A stretch of DNA of 64,000 nucleotides from Actinophytocola sp963840275 (GTDB taxonomy: Bacteria; Actinomycetota; Actinomycetes; Mycobacteriales; Pseudonocardiaceae), in NCBI GenBank assembly GCA_963840275.1, contig CAWIYK010000010.1, forward strand, positions 62,001 through 126,000, written 5' to 3'. A program made the translations under genes and the position numbers. This document shows positions 1-8,840 of this stretch, piece after piece. The notes under the pieces are model-generated. The model did not search any database. It was given only the letters and a program-made list of their open reading frames with translations, and had not been told where the DNA came from. Within the stretch, counting starts at the first letter, position 1, and each line of letters begins with the position of its first letter.

Positions 1-1128
1 GGGGGCGCCGTCGATCCCCTCGTCGCCGACGCACTGCGCACCGTCCCGCGACACCTGTTCCTGCCCGACCTGCCGCCGGACAAGGTGTACCTGGACGAGC
101 CGATCGTGACCAAACGCGACGGCGACGGCCAGCCGATCAGCTCGTCGTCGCAACCGACGATCATGGCGATCATGCTGGACCAGCTCGGCGTCGCCCGCGG
201 CCAGCGCGTGCTGGAGATCGGCGCCGGGACCGGGTTCAACGCCGCGCTGCTCAGTCGCATCGTCGGTGAGCACGGCAAGGTGACCAGCGTCGACCTCGAC
301 GGCGACACCGTCGAGCGAGCGCGGGAGAACCTCGACGCGGCCGGCTGCGCCGACGTCCTCGTCGTCACCGGCGACGGCGCGCGCGGGTACGAGAAGCGGG
401 CGCCCTACCACCGGATCATCGCGACGGTCGGCGTGTGGGACCTGGCGCCCGCGTGGCTCGAGCAGCTCGCGCCGGACGGCCGGCTCGTCGTGCCGCTCGA
501 CCTGCGCGGCGTGCAGCGCTCCGTCGCGTTCGAACGGGACGGGGACCACTGGACCAGCCGGTCTGTCATGCCGTGCGGCTTCATGCGGATGCGTGGCCCC
601 TTCGCCGGCCCGGAACGCACCCACGTGCTCGACACGCGGTCCTCGCTCACACTCAGCCTCCCGCAGGACCGCGACATCGACGGGGCCGCCGTGTTCGAGG
701 TGCTCACCGAGTCGCCGTCGTCGCGGCGGACCGGCACCGCGCCGACCCCGGACCAGCTGTTCGACGGGCTCACCCTGTGGCTCGCGGTCCGCGAGCCGCG
801 CTGGTGCTCACTGTCCGAAAAGGCCGGCGCGTCGAACCCGCTGCTCGGCCAGGCGCCGCTGCGGGCGCCGGAGTCCGTTGTCACGGCGGGGATCCTCGGC
901 GACGACGGGGTCGCGCTGCTCAGCTCGGTCGACGGCGAGGTGTGCGTGCTGGGGTACGGCAACGACGCGGTCGCCGACGAGCTGGTCGCCCACGTCCTCG
1001 CCTGGGAGTCCGCCGGACGCCCCGGCACCGAAGGCATGCGCATCGACGCGTACCCGGCCGGCGTGCCGGCAGAGGACGGCGACTTCGTGATCGAGAAGGG
1101 GACCTGCCGGCTCGTGCTCTCCTGGTGA
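1..1128 (+). CDS. Protein-L-isoaspartate O-methyltransferase-family protein, 5' truncated by window edge
   Basis: The frame is open from base 1, so the true start lies upstream; the GTG at 85 is internal. Visible motifs are VPRHLF near the start, then TKRDGDGQPISSSSQPTIM, then the SAM-binding motif I VLEIGAGTGFNAALL at about residues 70-85. This is the PCMT fold, which uses SAM to methylate isoaspartyl residues or, in actinomycete relatives, to modify peptides. The roughly 200-residue C-terminal extension (CGFMRMRGPFAGPE and beyond) fits the long actinomycete version that includes the so-called FxLD-system methyltransferases associated with lanthipeptides. Whether a precursor peptide lies upstream cannot be seen here. 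It ends in TGA and is followed after 47 bp by the MFS gene on the same strand. The family call is firm; the substrate is unknown. Confidence 0.85.
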   Translation, partial: GGAVDPLVADALRTVPRHLFLPDLPPDKVYLDEPIVTKRDGDGQPISSSSQPTIMAIMLDQLGVARGQRVLEIGAGTGFNAALLSRIVGEHGKVTSVDLDGDTVERARENLDAAGCADVLVVTGDGARGYEKRAPYHRIIATVGVWDLAPAWLEQLAPDGRLVVPLDLRGVQRSVAFERDGDHWTSRSVMPCGFMRMRGPFAGPERTHVLDTRSSLTLSLPQDRDIDGAAVFEVLTESPSSRRTGTAPTPDQLFDGLTLWLAVREPRWCSLSEKAGASNPLLGQAPLRAPESVVTAGILGDDGVALLSSVDGEVCVLGYGNDAVADELVAHVLAWESAGRPGTEGMRIDAYPAGVPAEDGDFVIEKGTCRLVLSW

Positions 1129-1175
1129 GTCTCGGACTGGACTCGATCCGAAACCGACCGTAGGGTCTGCGAGCA

Positions 1176-2507
1176 ATGGCGAAAACGTCTCACATTCCTG
1201 TCGCGGACCGGTTGTCGGTCCGAGTGCGGTCCGGTTACGCCCTCGGCTCGCTGTCGACCGGCGCTTTCGGCACCGTGCCGGGACTTCTGCTGCTGCCCTA
1301 CCTGACCGACACGCTCGCGGTGTCCGCGTCGGTCGCGGGGCTGCTCGTGCTGCTGCCGAAGGCGTGGGACGTCGTGTTCAACCCGGTCGCGGGCCGGATC
1401 AGCGACCGGACCACCGGCCGCCTCGGCGCCCGCAGGCCGTACCTGCTCTTCGGCGGCATCGCGCTCGCCGTCAGCTTCGCCGCGATCTTCGCGGGCCCGG
1501 ACACCGGCTCGGCGACCGTGGACGCGCTCTACGTCGCGGTCGCGTTCCTGTTGTCCGCGACGGCCTACGCGTTCTTCCAGGTGCCGTACAACGCGCTGCC
1601 GGCCGAGCTGACGCAGAGCCCCAAGGAGCGCACCAGCCTGACCGCGTGGCGGATCGCGTTCCTCGCGGTCGCGATCCTGATCAGCGGCGCGGGCGCGCCC
1701 GCCGTGCGGGACGCGGTAGGCGGGCTGGCCGGCTACCGGGTCATGGGGATCGCGGTCGGCGTGCTGATCCTCGTCGGCTCGATCGGCGTCTTCCTCGGCA
1801 CCGCGCGGACCAGGGTCGCGCCGCCGCTGCCGTCGGTGGCGAACTGGCGCGAGACGTTCGTCGCCGTGCGCGAGTGCCGGCCGTTCCGGATCCTGCTGAC
1901 CGCGTTCGTCATCCAGGCGGTCGGCATCGGCACGCTGCTCGCCGGCGTCGACTACCTCGCCCGCGTCGCGCTCGGCGACAAGTCGTTGCAGCCGCTGCTG
2001 TTCGTCGCGTTCGTCGCGCCGGCGCTGCTCGTGATGCCGGTGTGGCAACGGGTCGCGGCGCGGTACGGCAAGCGGCACGGCTACGTCGTCGCCACGCTCG
2101 TGTTCGCCGCCGGCGTGTTCGGGGTGCTCGGCGCGCGGGTGTTCCCGACGGGGCTGACCGTGGTGTTCGTCGCGGCGGCCGGCATCGGGTACGCCGGCCT
2201 GCAGGTGTTCCCGCTGTCGTTGCTGCCGGACGTGATCAGCGCGGAGGAGCACCGCACCGGCCAGGTCCGCGCCGGGGTGTTCGCCGGTGTGTGGACCGCG
2301 GGCGAGACGTTGGGTCTCGCGCTCGGCCCTGCCCTGTACGGGCTGATCCTCGCGTTCGGCGGCTATGTGTCCTCCGCCGGCACGACGGTCGGCCAACCGC
2401 CGAGTGCGATCACGGCGGTGGTCGTCGGGGTCGCGCTCGTGCCCGCCGTGTTCGCGCTCGCCGCGCTGCCTTTCCTGCGGCGCAAGGTCTTGGAGGCGAG
2501 TGAATGA
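1176..2507 (+). CDS. MFS transporter, glycoside-pentoside-hexuronide (MelB-like) type
   Basis: A 443-residue integral membrane protein with about 12 hydrophobic segments. The N-terminal part reads LLLPYLTDTLAVSASVAGLL followed by KAWDVVFNPVAGRISDRT, which is the GPH/MFS_2 signature: a conserved Asp and the loop-2-3 SDRT motif, then GARRPYLL. GPH proteins normally symport a solute with Na+ or H+. The stop overlaps the ATG of the next gene (ATGA at 2504-2507), so the two are translationally coupled. That makes the substrate or product of the following PLP enzyme a plausible cargo, which is an inference. The start has no strong Shine-Dalgarno sequence. Confidence 0.87.
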   Translation: MAKTSHIPVADRLSVRVRSGYALGSLSTGAFGTVPGLLLLPYLTDTLAVSASVAGLLVLLPKAWDVVFNPVAGRISDRTTGRLGARRPYLLFGGIALAVSFAAIFAGPDTGSATVDALYVAVAFLLSATAYAFFQVPYNALPAELTQSPKERTSLTAWRIAFLAVAILISGAGAPAVRDAVGGLAGYRVMGIAVGVLILVGSIGVFLGTARTRVAPPLPSVANWRETFVAVRECRPFRILLTAFVIQAVGIGTLLAGVDYLARVALGDKSLQPLLFVAFVAPALLVMPVWQRVAARYGKRHGYVVATLVFAAGVFGVLGARVFPTGLTVVFVAAAGIGYAGLQVFPLSLLPDVISAEEHRTGQVRAGVFAGVWTAGETLGLALGPALYGLILAFGGYVSSAGTTVGQPPSAITAVVVGVALVPAVFALAALPFLRRKVLEASE

Positions 2508-3937
2508 GCCTGCCCACCGCGGGGCTGCCCGCGGACCAGGTGCTCGACGAGCTGCGTGCGCTGCGCTCCGGCGACCTGCCGACCCACGGCGGCCGCACGC
2601 TGGCGTACGTCTACGACAGCGGGCTCGGCGGGCTCGACGACCTGGCAGCGGGCGCGCACGCGCTCGCCAGCTCCGCCAACGGGCTCGACCCGACCGCGTT
2701 CCCCAGCCTGCTGCGCATGGAGAACGAGGTCGTCGCGGCCGCGGCCGGGCTGCTCGGCGGCGGCCCCGCGACCGTCGGCACGGTGACGTCCGGTGGGACC
2801 GAGAGCTGCATGCTCGCCGTGCACGCGGCCCGCGCCGCGCGACCGGAGGTCACGCACCCGAAGATCGTGCTCGCGTCGACCGCGCACGCCGCGTTCCACA
2901 AGGCGGGGCACTACTTCGGCATCGAGGTGGTCGCGGTTCCGGTGTCGGCGGGCACTTTCCGCGCCGACCCGGACGCGATGGCCGCCGCGATCGACGAGCG
3001 GACCGTGCTCGTCGTGGTCAGCGCGCCGTCCTACGCGCACGGGGTCGTCGACCCGGTGGCGCCGATCGCGGCGGAGGCGGCGCGGCGTGGCGTGCGGTGT
3101 CACGTCGACGCGTGCATCGGCGGGTGGGTGCTGCCGTACTTCCGCGCGCTCGGCGTGTCCATGCCGGACTTCGACCTGTCGGTGCCCGGCGTCACGAGCC
3201 TGTCGGTCGACCTGCACAAGTACGCCTACTGTCCCAAGGGGACGTCGGTGCTGTTGCACGCGAACGCGGAGCTGCGCCGGTCGCAGTTCTTCGCGAGCGC
3301 GGCGTGGCCGGGCTACACGATGCTGAACTCGACGCTGCAGTCGACGCGTTCCGGCGGGCCGCTCGCCGCGGCGTGGGCGGTGCTGCGGCACGTCGGCGAC
3401 AACGGCTACTCGGCGCTCGCCGCGCAGACCCTCGACGCCGTCCGCGCGCTCCGGGCCGGCATCGACGCCGTCCCCGGCCTGCGGGTGCTCGGCGACCCGC
3501 AGGCGACGCTGCTCGCGGTCACGGCGGACACCGACGAGTTCGACGTGTTCACGGTCGCCGACGAGATGACCGAGCGTGGCTGGTACCTGCAGCCGCAGTT
3601 CGGCTTCGAGTCCTCGCCCGCGAACCTGCACATGACGGTGACCGCGTCGAACAACGGCGCCGAGTCCGCGCTGCTCACCGACCTCGCGTCGGCGGTCACC
3701 GCGGCCCGGCGCAGCGGCCCGGTGACGCTGCCGCCGGACCTGGTCGCGGCCATCGCCACCCTCGACCCGTCGACGCTGACGTCCGACCAGTTCGCCGCCC
3801 TGCTCGCCATGGCGGGCATGGAGGGGACCGGCACCCCGAAGCGCATGGCCGAGGTCAACTCCATGCTGGCGGTGGCCCCGGCCCCCCTCCGCGAACGCCT
3901 GCTGATCGAGTTCCTGAGCGTCATGTACACCCCGTAA
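2504..3937 (+). CDS. PLP-dependent lyase/decarboxylase, sphingosine-1-phosphate-lyase-like
   Basis: A 477-residue fold-type I PLP enzyme. Features of the S1P-lyase/group II decarboxylase family are visible: TSGGTESCMLAVHAAR at about 95-110, HVDACIGGWVLPYF at about 204-217 (the PLP-ring Asp), and SVDLHKYAYCPKG, in which Lys239 is the expected Schiff-base lysine. Bacterial homologues cleave or decarboxylate amino-alcohol phosphates or amino acids; the substrate here is unknown. Unlike eukaryotic S1P lyase it lacks an N-terminal membrane helix. It is coupled to the upstream GPH transporter by an ATGA overlap. A dispersed repeat (3938-4009) begins at the base after its TAA stop. Confidence 0.85.
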   Translation: MSLPTAGLPADQVLDELRALRSGDLPTHGGRTLAYVYDSGLGGLDDLAAGAHALASSANGLDPTAFPSLLRMENEVVAAAAGLLGGGPATVGTVTSGGTESCMLAVHAARAARPEVTHPKIVLASTAHAAFHKAGHYFGIEVVAVPVSAGTFRADPDAMAAAIDERTVLVVVSAPSYAHGVVDPVAPIAAEAARRGVRCHVDACIGGWVLPYFRALGVSMPDFDLSVPGVTSLSVDLHKYAYCPKGTSVLLHANAELRRSQFFASAAWPGYTMLNSTLQSTRSGGPLAAAWAVLRHVGDNGYSALAAQTLDAVRALRAGIDAVPGLRVLGDPQATLLAVTADTDEFDVFTVADEMTERGWYLQPQFGFESSPANLHMTVTASNNGAESALLTDLASAVTAARRSGPVTLPPDLVAAIATLDPSTLTSDQFAALLAMAGMEGTGTPKRMAEVNSMLAVAPAPLRERLLIEFLSVMYTP

Positions 3938-4009
3938 CCCGCGAGTCCAACGCTCAGACACCGCGAGTCCACCGTTCAGACCCACTGAGTTGGCGTTTCG
4001 TGTCCATCG
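3938..4009. repeat. Dispersed 3'-end repeat, family A, copy 1
   Basis: Starts at the first base after the TAA of the PLP enzyme. It contains two related units (CGCGAGTCCAACGCTCAGA and CGCGAGTCCACCGTTCAGA) followed by TGAGTTGGCGTTTCGTGTC. Hand alignment with the reverse complement of 30264-30335 gives 7 mismatches and no gaps over 72 bases. It is non-coding. It lies between the PLP gene and the lipase gene. Confidence 0.85.
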
Positions 4010-4108
4010 AATTCGCTTCAGCAAATCTGGTAACAGTAGTTGTCAGATACGCACTGTGCTGTCTACTGTGCGGTAGGTCTCGGTGACTACGGACAACGGA
4101 GGGCAACG

Positions 4109-5290
4109 ATGCCCCGTACTCGCAAGCTGGCGGTCGGACTGCTGACCGCCGCACTCACCCTCGGCACCGTCGCGGGCGCCCCCGCCGGCGCCGCCACGAT
4201 CGCACCGCCCGCGGAGGACCCCTTCTACACGCCGCCGGCCGGCTTCGAGCAGACCGCGCCCGGCACGGTGCTGCGCGAACGCGCGGTCACCGTCACCGGC
4301 CTCGGCATCCCGATCCCGGTGCGCTCCACCCAGATCCTCGTGCGCTCCAACGACACCCGCGACAACCCGGTCGCCGTGGCCAGCACGGTCATGGTCCCGC
4401 TGACGCCCTACCCCGGCCCCCGCCCGCTGCTGTCCTACCAGCAGGCCATCGACAGCCTCGGCGACCAGTGCAACCCGTCGTACACGCTGCGCACCGGCAC
4501 CATGCAGGAGCTGCCGCTCCTCGCGCAGGGCCTCCTCAGGGGCTGGGCCGTCGTCACCACCGACTTCCAGGGACCGCGCAACGCCTACGGCGCCGGCCGC
4601 ATGGCCGGGCACGCCGTGCTCGACGGCATCCGCGGCGCGCTGACCAGGCCCGGCTTCAGCGCCGGCACACCTGTCGGCATGTGGGGTTACTCCGGCGGCG
4701 GCCAGGCGACCACGTGGGCCGCGGAGCTCGCGCCGGCCTACGCACCCGAGCTGCCCATCAAGGGCGTCGCGGCGGGCGGCGTGCCGGCCGACCTCGTCAA
4801 GGTGATCAACAAGGTCGACGGGACGCTCTTCTCCGGCGTCGTGTTCGCCGCCGTGTTCGCCACCGCGCGGGAGTACCCGGAGCTCGCGACCCTGTTCAAC
4901 GACAACGGTCGCGCGACCGCGGAACGCATCAAGGACATGTGCCAGGCGGAGCTGGCCGTCACCCTCACCGGCCGCAGGCTGACCGAGTACACCAGCTCGC
5001 CCGACCCGCTGAACGAGCCGGTCGCCCGCGCGGTCCTCGACGACGACGCCCTCGGCCGCCACGGCGCCCCGACCGCGCCGATCTTCCTGTTCCACGCGTA
5101 CTTCGACGAGCTGATCCCGGTCGACGTCGGACGGCGGCTCAAGGCCGACTACTGCGCCGCGGGCACGAAGGTCAAGTACTACGAGGACTACGTCAGCGAG
5201 CACATCAGCCTCGACATCACCGCCGCGCCCATCGCCGTCGCCTACCTCGGCGACCGGTTCGCCGGCCGTGCCGCGCCGACGAACTGCTGA
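4109..5290 (+). CDS. Secreted lipase (LIP-type triacylglycerol lipase/esterase)
   Basis: The ATG at 4109 is preceded by GGAGGG (4098-4103) with 5-nt spacing. It opens a Sec signal peptide (MPRTRKLAVGLLTAALTLG, then an AGAPAGAA cleavage region). The 393-residue protein carries the nucleophile elbow GYSGG with Ser195, consistent with the secretory lipase family. Asp (HAYFDELIP) and His (YVSEHISLD) near the C-terminus complete the probable triad. It is exported and likely hydrolyses lipid esters outside the cell. The fatty-acyl-CoA ligase that follows after 12 bp could activate the released fatty acids, so the two probably form an operon (inference). Confidence 0.88.
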   Translation: MPRTRKLAVGLLTAALTLGTVAGAPAGAATIAPPAEDPFYTPPAGFEQTAPGTVLRERAVTVTGLGIPIPVRSTQILVRSNDTRDNPVAVASTVMVPLTPYPGPRPLLSYQQAIDSLGDQCNPSYTLRTGTMQELPLLAQGLLRGWAVVTTDFQGPRNAYGAGRMAGHAVLDGIRGALTRPGFSAGTPVGMWGYSGGGQATTWAAELAPAYAPELPIKGVAAGGVPADLVKVINKVDGTLFSGVVFAAVFATAREYPELATLFNDNGRATAERIKDMCQAELAVTLTGRRLTEYTSSPDPLNEPVARAVLDDDALGRHGAPTAPIFLFHAYFDELIPVDVGRRLKADYCAAGTKVKYYEDYVSEHISLDITAAPIAVAYLGDRFAGRAAPTNC

Positions 5291-5302
5291 GAAGGGGAGC
5301 AC

Positions 5303-7039
5303 GTGAACCACGACCGGCCGGCCACCGTCGGCGAGCTGTCCGCATGGGCCGCGGCCCGGTACGGCGACACGATCGCCGTCCGGCACGGCGACCTCGAGTT
5401 GTCCTATGTGGAGCTCGACGAGGCGGTGCGCGAGGTGGCGGCCGGACTGGCCGGGCTCGGCGTGCGGCGCGGCGACCACGTCGCGCTGCTCGCCGAGACC
5501 CGTCCGGAGTGGACGGTCTGCGACCTCGCGATCGCCACGCTCGGCGCGGTCTGCGTGCCGGTGTACCCGACGAGCTCGGCCGACGAGTGCATGTGGGTGC
5601 TGAGCGACTCCCGCGCCTCGCTCGCCATCTGCGAGAACCGGTCCCATGTGGACCGGGTCGCGGCGGTGCGGAAGTCGTTGCCCGCCTTGGGCACCGTGGT
5701 GTCGATCGAGGAGGTCGCCGAGGTCGCCGGGGTCGTCTCGCTCGCCGAGCTGCGGGCGAAGGGTGGTGAGCCGCTCCTCGAACCGGTGGCTCCGGCCAGC
5801 CCCAACACCATCGTCTACACCTCGGGCACCACCGGCCCGCCGAAGGGCTGCGTGCTGTCGCACACCAACTGGCGCACCTCGCTCGACGCCATCGAGCAGG
5901 TCACCACGCTTGGACCGGGCGACGTGATCTACGTGTACCTGCCGCTCGCGCACCTGTTCGCGCGGATGGTCCAGCTGACGACGTTCGAGTGCGGCGCGAC
6001 GCTGCACTACTTCGGCGGCGACATCCGGAACGTGGTCGCCGAGCTGACCGCGGTCGCGCCGACCCACCTGCCGTCGGTGCCGAGGCTGTTCGAGAAGGTG
6101 TACCGGATGGTGCTCTCGACGGCGGCGGGTGCCGAGGGCGACGGCGTGGCGAAGGTGGCCGCCGCGGTCGAGGTCGGGCTGCGGGTGCGGCAGGCGCTCG
6201 CGCGCGGCGCCGAGGTGTCCGAAGTGGACCGAGAGGCGTTCGCGCACGCCGATGAGCGGCTGTTCTCTTTGGTGCGCAACGCCTTCGGCGGTCAAGTGCG
6301 AGAAGCGCTCACCGGTGCCGCGCCGATCGCCGCGGAGATCCTCGAGTTCTTCTACGCGTGCGGGGTGCCGATCTACGAGGCGTACGGCATGACCGAGTCG
6401 TGCGCGTTGATCTCCGCGAACGTGCCCGGCTCGGTGCGGTTCGGCACGGTCGGCCAGGTGCTGCCCGGCATCGAGGTCCGTATGGCGGACGACGGCGAGA
6501 TCCTGGCGCGCGGCGCGAACGTGTTCGGCGGCTATCTCGACAACCCCGCAGGCACCGACGAGATGATCGGCGACGGCTGGCTGCACACCGGCGACCTCGG
6601 CGCGCTCGACGACGACGGCTTCCTCACCATCGACGGCCGCAAGAAGGACATCATCATCACCGCGGGCGGCAAGAACCTCACGCCGGCGAACCTGGAGAAC
6701 GACCTGCGACAGAGCAGGTGGATCTCCCACGCGGTGCTGGTCGGCGACCGCAGGCCCTACCCGGTCGCGCTGATCACGCTCGACGACGAGGAGATCGCGT
6801 CGTGGGCCGCGGCTCGCGACGTGCCGGTCGACCCGGCGCACCCGGACGTCCGGCGGCTGATCCAGGACGAGGTCGACCGCGCCAACGACAGGTACGCGCC
6901 GCCGGCGCGGATCCGCCGGTTCGCCGTGCTCGGCCGCGACTTCAGCCAGGAGACCGGTGAGCTGACCCCGACGCTCAAGGTGCGCCGCAAGGTGGTCGCC
7001 GAGCTGTACGCGGACGTGATCGACACGCTGTACGCCTAG
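5303..7039 (+). CDS. AMP-dependent long-chain fatty-acyl-CoA ligase (FadD15-like)
   Basis: A 578-residue ANL-superfamily enzyme. The P-loop YTSGTTGPPKGCVLSH is at about 170-185 and YEAYGMTE at about 355-362. WLHTGDLGALDDDGFL with IDGRKKDIIITAGGKN (430-460) is the A8 hinge and its surroundings. These match the class that adenylates long-chain fatty acids and transfers them to CoA. The GTG start has AAGGGGAG just upstream (5292-5299). It is 12 bp from the secreted lipase and probably co-transcribed with it. The 3' end overlaps the convergent Lrp gene by 4 bp. Confidence 0.9.
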   Translation: MNHDRPATVGELSAWAAARYGDTIAVRHGDLELSYVELDEAVREVAAGLAGLGVRRGDHVALLAETRPEWTVCDLAIATLGAVCVPVYPTSSADECMWVLSDSRASLAICENRSHVDRVAAVRKSLPALGTVVSIEEVAEVAGVVSLAELRAKGGEPLLEPVAPASPNTIVYTSGTTGPPKGCVLSHTNWRTSLDAIEQVTTLGPGDVIYVYLPLAHLFARMVQLTTFECGATLHYFGGDIRNVVAELTAVAPTHLPSVPRLFEKVYRMVLSTAAGAEGDGVAKVAAAVEVGLRVRQALARGAEVSEVDREAFAHADERLFSLVRNAFGGQVREALTGAAPIAAEILEFFYACGVPIYEAYGMTESCALISANVPGSVRFGTVGQVLPGIEVRMADDGEILARGANVFGGYLDNPAGTDEMIGDGWLHTGDLGALDDDGFLTIDGRKKDIIITAGGKNLTPANLENDLRQSRWISHAVLVGDRRPYPVALITLDDEEIASWAAARDVPVDPAHPDVRRLIQDEVDRANDRYAPPARIRRFAVLGRDFSQETGELTPTLKVRRKVVAELYADVIDTLYA

Positions 7040-7539
7040 CGCGACCAGCCCTCTGCCTCGCTGGCGTGGAGGAAGTCCTCGACCGGCGGCTGGACCGGCC
7101 GGCCCTCGAACTGGGTGGACAGCACGACCGACGAGCGCATCTCGCCGTGCTTGCCGATCCGCTCGAACAGGCCCTCGAGGTGCGCGAGCGACGCGGCCCG
7201 CACCTTGATCATCGTGCAGTGGTCGCCGCTGAGCTTGTGGACCTCGACGATCTCCGGGTAGTCGTCGGACGTGCTGGTCTTGAGCAGACAGTTGCCGAGG
7301 CTGCACTGCATCTGCACGAACGCCATGATCGGGTACCCGGCCCGCCGTCCGTCGACCGTCGCCCGGTAACCGGTGATCACCCCGGACTCCTCGAGCCGCC
7401 GCACCCGCTCGGCGACCGCGGGCGCGGACAGGTTGATGCGCCGCCCCAGCTCCTTGTACGACAGCCGCCCGTCGGACTGCAGCTCGTCGACCAGCCGCCA
7501 GTCGACGCTGTCCAGGTCCTTTTCCGATCGAAAGGTCAT
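7036..7539 (-). CDS. Lrp/AsnC-family transcriptional regulator
   Basis: About 167 residues: an N-terminal winged helix-turn-helix (DWRLVDELQSDGRLSYKELG, then RINLSAPAVAERVRRLEE) and a C-terminal RAM/ligand-sensing domain (HKLSGDHCTMIKVRAASLAHLEGL region). ATG 7539 is chosen because AAAGGA lies about 11 nt upstream; an in-frame GTG at 7548 is an alternative. It is divergent from the MFS gene at 7635 across about 95 bp, the usual arrangement for an Lrp regulator of an exporter. Regulation of that exporter is therefore likely but inferred. Confidence 0.9.
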   Translation of the reverse strand: MTFRSEKDLDSVDWRLVDELQSDGRLSYKELGRRINLSAPAVAERVRRLEESGVITGYRATVDGRRAGYPIMAFVQMQCSLGNCLLKTSTSDDYPEIVEVHKLSGDHCTMIKVRAASLAHLEGLFERIGKHGEMRSSVVLSTQFEGRPVQPPVEDFLHASEAEGWSR

Positions 7540-7634
7540 CGGGCCCACATTCCTTTCGAAGTGCCGGTCGACCGCTCACTATGCCACTCGTCGGCCATTC
7601 GGTTGCCGCGTCCGCGTGCCTAACATCAAGTGTC

Positions 7635-8840
7635 GTGACCAGACGACGATCGACCGGATCCCTGTTCGCCGGCGTTGCGGCGATGAACACCGCGATGGCG
7701 GGCGCGAGCACGGCCGCCACCCTGATCGCCTCGCACGCGGTCGGGCCGGGATGGAGCGGCGTGCCCGGCGCGGCCGGCGTGCTCGGCACCGCGCTCGGCA
7801 CGTTGAGCGCCGGCAACCTGATCTCGCGGCACGGCAGCAGAAGGGTGCTCATCGGCCTGTACGGCTGCGCGGTCACCGGCGCGCTCGTGGCGTTCGCGGC
7901 GGCCGTGAGCACCACGATGGTCGTGCTCCTGCTCGGGATGTTCCTGCTGGGCCTCGGCAACGGCGCGGCACAGCTGTCCAGGTACCTCGCGGCCGAACTG
8001 TACCCGCCGGAACGCAAGGGTTTCGGGCTGTCGCTGATCGTCTGGGCCGGCACGGTCGGCGCGATCGTCGGGCCGACGCTGATCGCGCCGGGCGCGCACG
8101 TCGCGTCCTGGCTGGGGTTCCCCGCGCTGGCGGGTCCGGTGCTGGTGGCCGTCGTGATGACGGGCGCGGCGGTGCTGGCGAGCACCGTGCTGCGGCGCAC
8201 CCCGGCGCCGCCGGCCCGCCGCACGTCGTTCGCGGCCCTGCGCAGGCCGGTCGTGCGGGTCCCGCTGGTGTCGATGGTGTGCGCGCAGCTGACCATGGTC
8301 GCGGTGATGACGATGACGCCGCTGCAGGTGGAGGCGCACGGGCACAGCCTTGAGGTGCTCGGCGTCGTGCTGTCCGCGCACCTGATCGGCATGTTCGCGC
8401 TGGCGCCGCTGTCCGGCCGGCTCGCCGACCGCTGGGGCGGCCGGGCGACGATCTACCTCGGCGTCGGTCTTCTCGTGGTGTCGGCCGTCGCGGCGTTCGG
8501 GTCGACGCGCATGACCGGGCTGTCGCTGTCGATGTTCCTGCTCGGCTACGGCTGGAACCTCGTGTTCGTCGGCGGTTCGAGCATCCTCAGCCGGGAGTTG
8601 CCGGCGGAGGAACGGATCCAGCTGCAGGGCGCGGTGGACGCGGTGGTGTGGGGGACGTCCGCGTTCGCGAGCCTCGGCGCGGGCGCGTTGTTCGGGCTGG
8701 GCGGCTACTCGCTCGTCGCGGTCGTCGGCGGGGTGCTCGCGGTGCTGCCGGTCATCGTGCTGTCCCGGCGGCCAGCGCCAGTCGGACAAGAGCCGCCCCC
8801 GCCGCCTGCATCGGGAGTCCCGCAACGGCTTCCTCGGTGA
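7635..8840 (+). CDS. MFS transporter (drug/metabolite exporter type)
   Basis: About 401 residues with 12 predicted membrane segments. Loop 2-3 carries the MFS motif around LISRHGSRRVLIGLYG, and the second half has the matching LSGRLADRWGGRATIYLG. The GTG at 7635 is preferred over the ATG at 7581 because it removes a non-hydrophobic leader and keeps the intergenic region with the divergent Lrp gene. The last 30 residues (proline-rich, ending PPPPPASG) overlap the convergent gene at 8752-9732 by 89 bp. That is long for an overlap and may indicate an extended C-terminus created by a lost stop. The substrate is unknown; efflux of an amino acid is suggested only by the Lrp neighbour. Confidence 0.85.
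   Translation: MTRRRSTGSLFAGVAAMNTAMAGASTAATLIASHAVGPGWSGVPGAAGVLGTALGTLSAGNLISRHGSRRVLIGLYGCAVTGALVAFAAAVSTTMVVLLLGMFLLGLGNGAAQLSRYLAAELYPPERKGFGLSLIVWAGTVGAIVGPTLIAPGAHVASWLGFPALAGPVLVAVVMTGAAVLASTVLRRTPAPPARRTSFAALRRPVVRVPLVSMVCAQLTMVAVMTMTPLQVEAHGHSLEVLGVVLSAHLIGMFALAPLSGRLADRWGGRATIYLGVGLLVVSAVAAFGSTRMTGLSLSMFLLGYGWNLVFVGGSSILSRELPAEERIQLQGAVDAVVWGTSAFASLGAGALFGLGGYSLVAVVGGVLAVLPVIVLSRRPAPVGQEPPPPPASGVPQRLPR

Noticed and set aside
4043..8392. Very long minus-strand open frame (over 1,400 codons) covering the lipase, ligase and regulator
   Set aside because: It lies antisense to genes with clear motifs. Its own translation is Arg/Val/Gly/Asp-rich low complexity with no domain. Such shadows are expected at this GC content. 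Only the Lrp gene inside the interval is real, and in its own frame.
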